A stretch of DNA of 64,000 nucleotides, from assembly GCA_037783545.1 (NCBI GenBank), contig JBBELK010000052.1, positions 496,001 to 560,000 of the forward strand. The letters run 5' to 3'. Both the position numbers and the translations under genes were made by a program. Positions within the stretch are counted from its first letter, which is position 1, and each line of letters opens with the position of its first letter. The notes under the pieces were generated by a model that was not told the origin of the DNA, made no database searches, and saw only the letters and a list, made by a program, of their open reading frames with translations. Of the stretch, positions 61,307-64,000 are shown piece after piece. The stretch is from Henricia sp. BOLD:AAB3569 (taxonomy: Eukaryota > Echinodermata > Asteroidea > Spinulosida > Echinasteridae).

Positions 61307-61444
61307 CAGATGATTTTGTGAGGGTTGCAGTGGGTGTGATCCAAGCGGGACTGAAGTTTGCGGCATGACGACATTCTACCTCCACACGCTTTGCTGTGGC
61401 TGAATCCAGAGCATCAACAACACTGACAGGTCCAATCTCTACGC
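61307..61444 (-). CDS. FZ-Ig protein, Ig-a exon (first half of Ig domain 1)
   Basis: A 138-bp exon (acceptor TACTTATAG, donor G|GTAATT, phase 1-1). It reads GVEIGPVSVVDALDSATAKR then VEVECRHAANFSPAWITPTATLTKSSG. The B-strand cysteine (VEC) and core tryptophan (PAW) fit the first half of an Ig domain. It is 12 bp longer than the other three Ig-a exons and more diverged. It splices across a 36.3 kb intron to 24846-25010. Confidence 0.82.
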
Positions 61445-61602
61445 CTATAAGTACAAACAATGGGAAACACAATGTTCAACTTCAAACAAGAGAGAACCAT
61501 TTTAGTTTAAATTCGCCGTCATGTCCTGAGATTACACAACTAACACGGAAATTGAAGAAACATTACGGGTGTTCAGCGGAGAGATTATAGTGTAAGTTAC
61601 AA

Positions 61603-62352
61603 TAGACAGCCGAAGTGTGACGTGGTTGCCATGGCAATTGGCTCTAAACTATCATGGCCATCGCCAAAGTACCATAGGAAAAGCACAGGGAGACACGGTT
61701 CAGTGATTTTTAGTTTAGAGCCAATTGCCTAGGCAACCAACAAAAGGTGACGTATTCACTTTGGCAGTCTATACACGAATCCGGTTGCTATGGACTCCTT
61801 CCCTGCAAGTCCGCCATTACTGGGGGCCATCCACTGCCTAAACTGGGCGCTTTGTCTTGTTGTTAAATCGAACAGAGCAAAACGCGTACGCGTACACAGG
61901 CTTCACAAGCAAATAAACGCGCAAACTTGTTCGAAGTGACAACATAATGTAACAGCATATCATCAACACAAAACCCACAGTTCATGGCACTGGATGGCCC
62001 CCAGCTATGGCGGACGTACACGGACCATGGGCCAATTTCATGGCGCTGCTAAGCACACAAATTTGCTTAGCACAGGATTTGTTTGCTTCATTTTGCAAAA
62101 ATTGATTGCCAGCCATAATCCTAAGTGATGTGTATTGAAAGGTATTATCCTACTCTTGCGAAGAACACAAGTTGGCGTATAATTTTGGCTTGTAATCCAT
62201 TTTATAAAGCAGATACATTATGTGCTAAGCAAATTTTTGTGCTTAGCAGCGCCGTGAAATTGGCCCCATGACTTTCCAGCTCGGATTGGTGTATAGACCT
62301 TATCCAATAGCCGCCAATTGCCATGGCAACCACGTCACACTTCGGCTGTCTA
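61603..62352. mobile_element. nested TIR elements (TAGACAGCCGAAGTG ends)
   Basis: Arm 61603-61641 (TAGACAGCCGAAGTGTGACG ... GCCATGGCAATTGGC) is the perfect reverse complement of 62313-62352. A second related inverted arm at about 61706-61772 makes 61603-61772 a complete short hairpin element. The 236-bp MITE at 62030-62265 lies inside the outer pair. Intronic, between FZ1 and Ig-a 1. Confidence 0.75.
62030..62265. mobile_element. 236-bp MITE, second copy, CCATG target duplication
   Basis: Same ends as 14409-14644 (GGCCAATTTCATGGCGCTG) and same length. It is flanked by CCATG at 62025-62029 and 62266-62270, confirming 5-bp target duplications for this family. Confidence 0.88.
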
Positions 62353-62554
62353 CTTCGGCAAATACCTTTACTCATGCGTGACCGCTTATGGCAGAAGATT
62401 TTCAACATGACGTTGAGTATATACAGAGGTTCCACCTTTTGCTATACATTCGCATTATTGATATTTTTCTGCTCTTGACTTTCGAGGCATCTGTTCAAAT
62501 TTCTAGGGAAGAATAGTTTCCGTAAAAATAAATGGTTATAACACAGGGACATAC

Positions 62555-62905
62555 CATTATAGCAGTCCCCCTCAGCTTCTGACTCCAAGTCTTCACACGG
62601 TAGTGGCTGAATACCAGTGGCTTCAAATACCTCGGTACAATCTGCTTGGATACGCAAACAGACTTCCCGACATACCCAAAACTTGTTGGTGCTGCTAGCG
62701 TTGCACCGGGGCAAAGCAAGACCGCAGAGCAGCGTTCCGAGGTAGGGGGAACAATCGGTCATCGCCACGGGTTCAAATCTCTGCAGCATAACGTGAACCT
62801 CACTCTGGGAAAACATCCCGAATGCATTAGGAAGCCGGGTGTGGGTGTAGCCAACCCTGTTTTTGCAAAACGAGGAATCTTGGATTGGCTCACACGAACC
62901 CGGAT
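62555..62905 (-). CDS. FZ-Ig protein, first Frizzled-type cysteine-rich domain exon (FZ1)
   Basis: A 351-bp exon (acceptor TCACTATAG, donor G|GTATGT, phase 1-1). After a split first codon it reads PGSCEPIQDSSFCKNRVGYT, then HTRLPNAFGMFSQSEVH, TDCSPYLGTLLCGLALPRC, FWVCREVC and ends GDCYNG. The ten cysteines are in Frizzled CRD order, but with longer spacing between the first two and an N-glycosylation site NAS. It is more diverged than FZ2 and FZ3 are from each other, yet exactly as long. It is the most upstream exon visible; signal peptide exons must lie beyond the window. The next exon in frame is 61307-61444 (junction codon GGC). Confidence 0.9.
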
Positions 62906-63018
62906 CTATAGTGAATAAAGGAAATCAATAAAAATGTCATAATTTAATAAAATCGACAGCTGCTTGTCTAAGTCTCTTCTTAGAATCCAGATAGTACATG
63001 ACAAAAACAACGGAATAT
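62906..63018 (-). other. intron upstream of FZ1
   Basis: Polypyrimidine-containing intron end leading into the CACTATAG acceptor. No coding sequence is seen. Confidence 0.5.
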
Positions 63019-63380
63019 CCTCGTCTACACTGGCAAACATTTCACATAAAACATGACCAAACTTAATTGTCATGTTTTTTAGAAAAGTTTGCAGGTGTGG
63101 ACGGCACATAAAACATTTAGCAAACAACAGCAAACTTCACCAAACTGTGTTTGCTCGTGTTTGGACATGCTGCTATTGGAAAACATTTGTTTGCTTATGT
63201 TTTATGTCTGAACCAATCAGGAACCAGTTTCAGGTCATGTGATTAGAGCCAGCCAATCGTGATCACATGATTGTTCCAGAAGTTTGCCAATGTAAGCACA
63301 CAGAAAAACATCAGCAAACATACCTGTTTGGTGATGTTTGCAAACAAAAAGTTTGCAAGTGTTTGCCAGTGTAGACGAGG
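63019..63380. mobile_element. MITE copy 2 (CCTCGTCTACACTGGCAAAC family)
   Basis: Ends CCTCGTCTACACTGGCAAAC and the reverse complement are perfect over about 21 bp. The interior is homologous to 5931-6211 in the same direction, with about 80 bp more. Confidence 0.85.
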
Positions 63381-64000
63381 CTTTAAAGGAACACACCGGC
63401 TTTGTTGGGCTATTTTGGGCTCGAAATAGACCCATACATTATTCTGAAGCGCCTTCGAGAGTAAATTAGATATATCCTGAAAAGACGCCGTCAAATTTGG
63501 CCGTTTTTGAGCACTTTTGAAAAATTCAAGGTCACGTGACCTTTCGGAACCAAATTCACGTGGTCTTGTGAGTTAGTTGTATTTCCAGCCGTATAAAAGT
63601 TTGTTACTGCAGAACTGCACCAAATTCAACTCTGATTTCCCCCCAATATTTATAAGTAATTGACAAAAGAGAGACTATTTATACAGGTATGAAACAAAGT
63701 TAAACAAAAGTATGAAAATTCGAACATAATTGTTTGTTTCGAGAGTCTGGAGAACGGGAGCGAGCGCGTGCTGGCAGGCTACCGTGGAGTGTGGGATATT
63801 TGCCACGCGCAGCACGGCAAATAGCCTGAGTGCACACACATGTAGGCGTGTTTCTCCGGTGTACGTTCGTGAAGAAAAAACATGATGCCAACTCCTCAAA
63901 AGAAAACGGAAATTCCTATTCGGTCGTCCGGGCTGTCCAGTGAAATCGTGAGCAGAAAATTGGAGATATCCTGAGCAGGAGAAGAGCGAATCGTTTGTGA
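63381..64000. other. sequence upstream of FZ1, nothing recognised
   Basis: No exon of the FZ-Ig gene with splice sites could be found on the minus strand, and no signal-peptide-like frame. Short open frames at 63675-63899 have no family resemblance. Confidence 0.4.

Overview
The window is animal nuclear DNA. Genes are split into exons with GT-AG splice sites, introns are large, and tRNA-derived SINEs, non-LTR and Ty3/gypsy retrotransposon fossils and many short terminal-inverted-repeat elements (MITEs) are present. The two recognisable genes (a chondroitin synthase and a Frizzled-CRD/Ig modular protein) and the abundance of ACATGTACATGT-type palindromes suggest an invertebrate deuterostome, probably an echinoderm. 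The species call is an inference.

Layout. (1) 1-3065, plus strand: the last intron, large terminal coding exon and 3' UTR of a chondroitin sulfate synthase (CHSY1/CHSY3 type). (2) 3070-13770: intergenic DNA packed with repeats: MITEs, a tRNA-Leu-like SINE, a near-perfect hairpin, a CCACCG-rich low-complexity block, an inverted pair of MITE copies, and a dead LINE reverse transcriptase with a SINE inside it. (3) 13772-62905, minus strand: ten exons of one modular extracellular protein. In transcript order they encode FZ, Ig-a, Ig-b, Ig-a, Ig-b, FZ, Ig-a, Ig-b, FZ, Ig-a, Ig-b. (Counting each half-Ig exon, this is three FZ exons and four two-exon Ig domains, eleven exons in all.) All three Frizzled cysteine-rich-domain exons are exactly 351 bp, and every complete exon is phase 1-1. 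The 5' end lies beyond the window; the last exon carries an in-frame stop, and no kinase or membrane segment was seen downstream of it. (4) 26115-60738: a ~34.6 kb satellite-like array inside the intron that splits the first Ig domain. Its monomers come in three size classes (about 990, 780 and 1095 bp). Several stretches follow an ordered A-C-B trimer of about 2.86 kb, i.e. a higher-order repeat. The array changes orientation near 30.1-30.4 kb and near 53.2 kb. Each monomer carries a CTCF-like motif, TGACGTCA sites, TCAAGGTCA sites and a 9-bp-stem palindrome. A 42-bp hairpin/poly(A) minisatellite sits at fixed positions, including the right edge of the array.

The most unusual items are the FZ-Ig cassette gene, the oriented array of CTCF-like motifs within a higher-order satellite in its intron, the poly(A)-hairpin minisatellite, and a 195-bp MITE inserted exactly into a splice donor of the FZ-Ig gene, changing GTAAGT to GTAAAG. 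All domain and motif calls were made by eye from translation and family knowledge; no database search was run.
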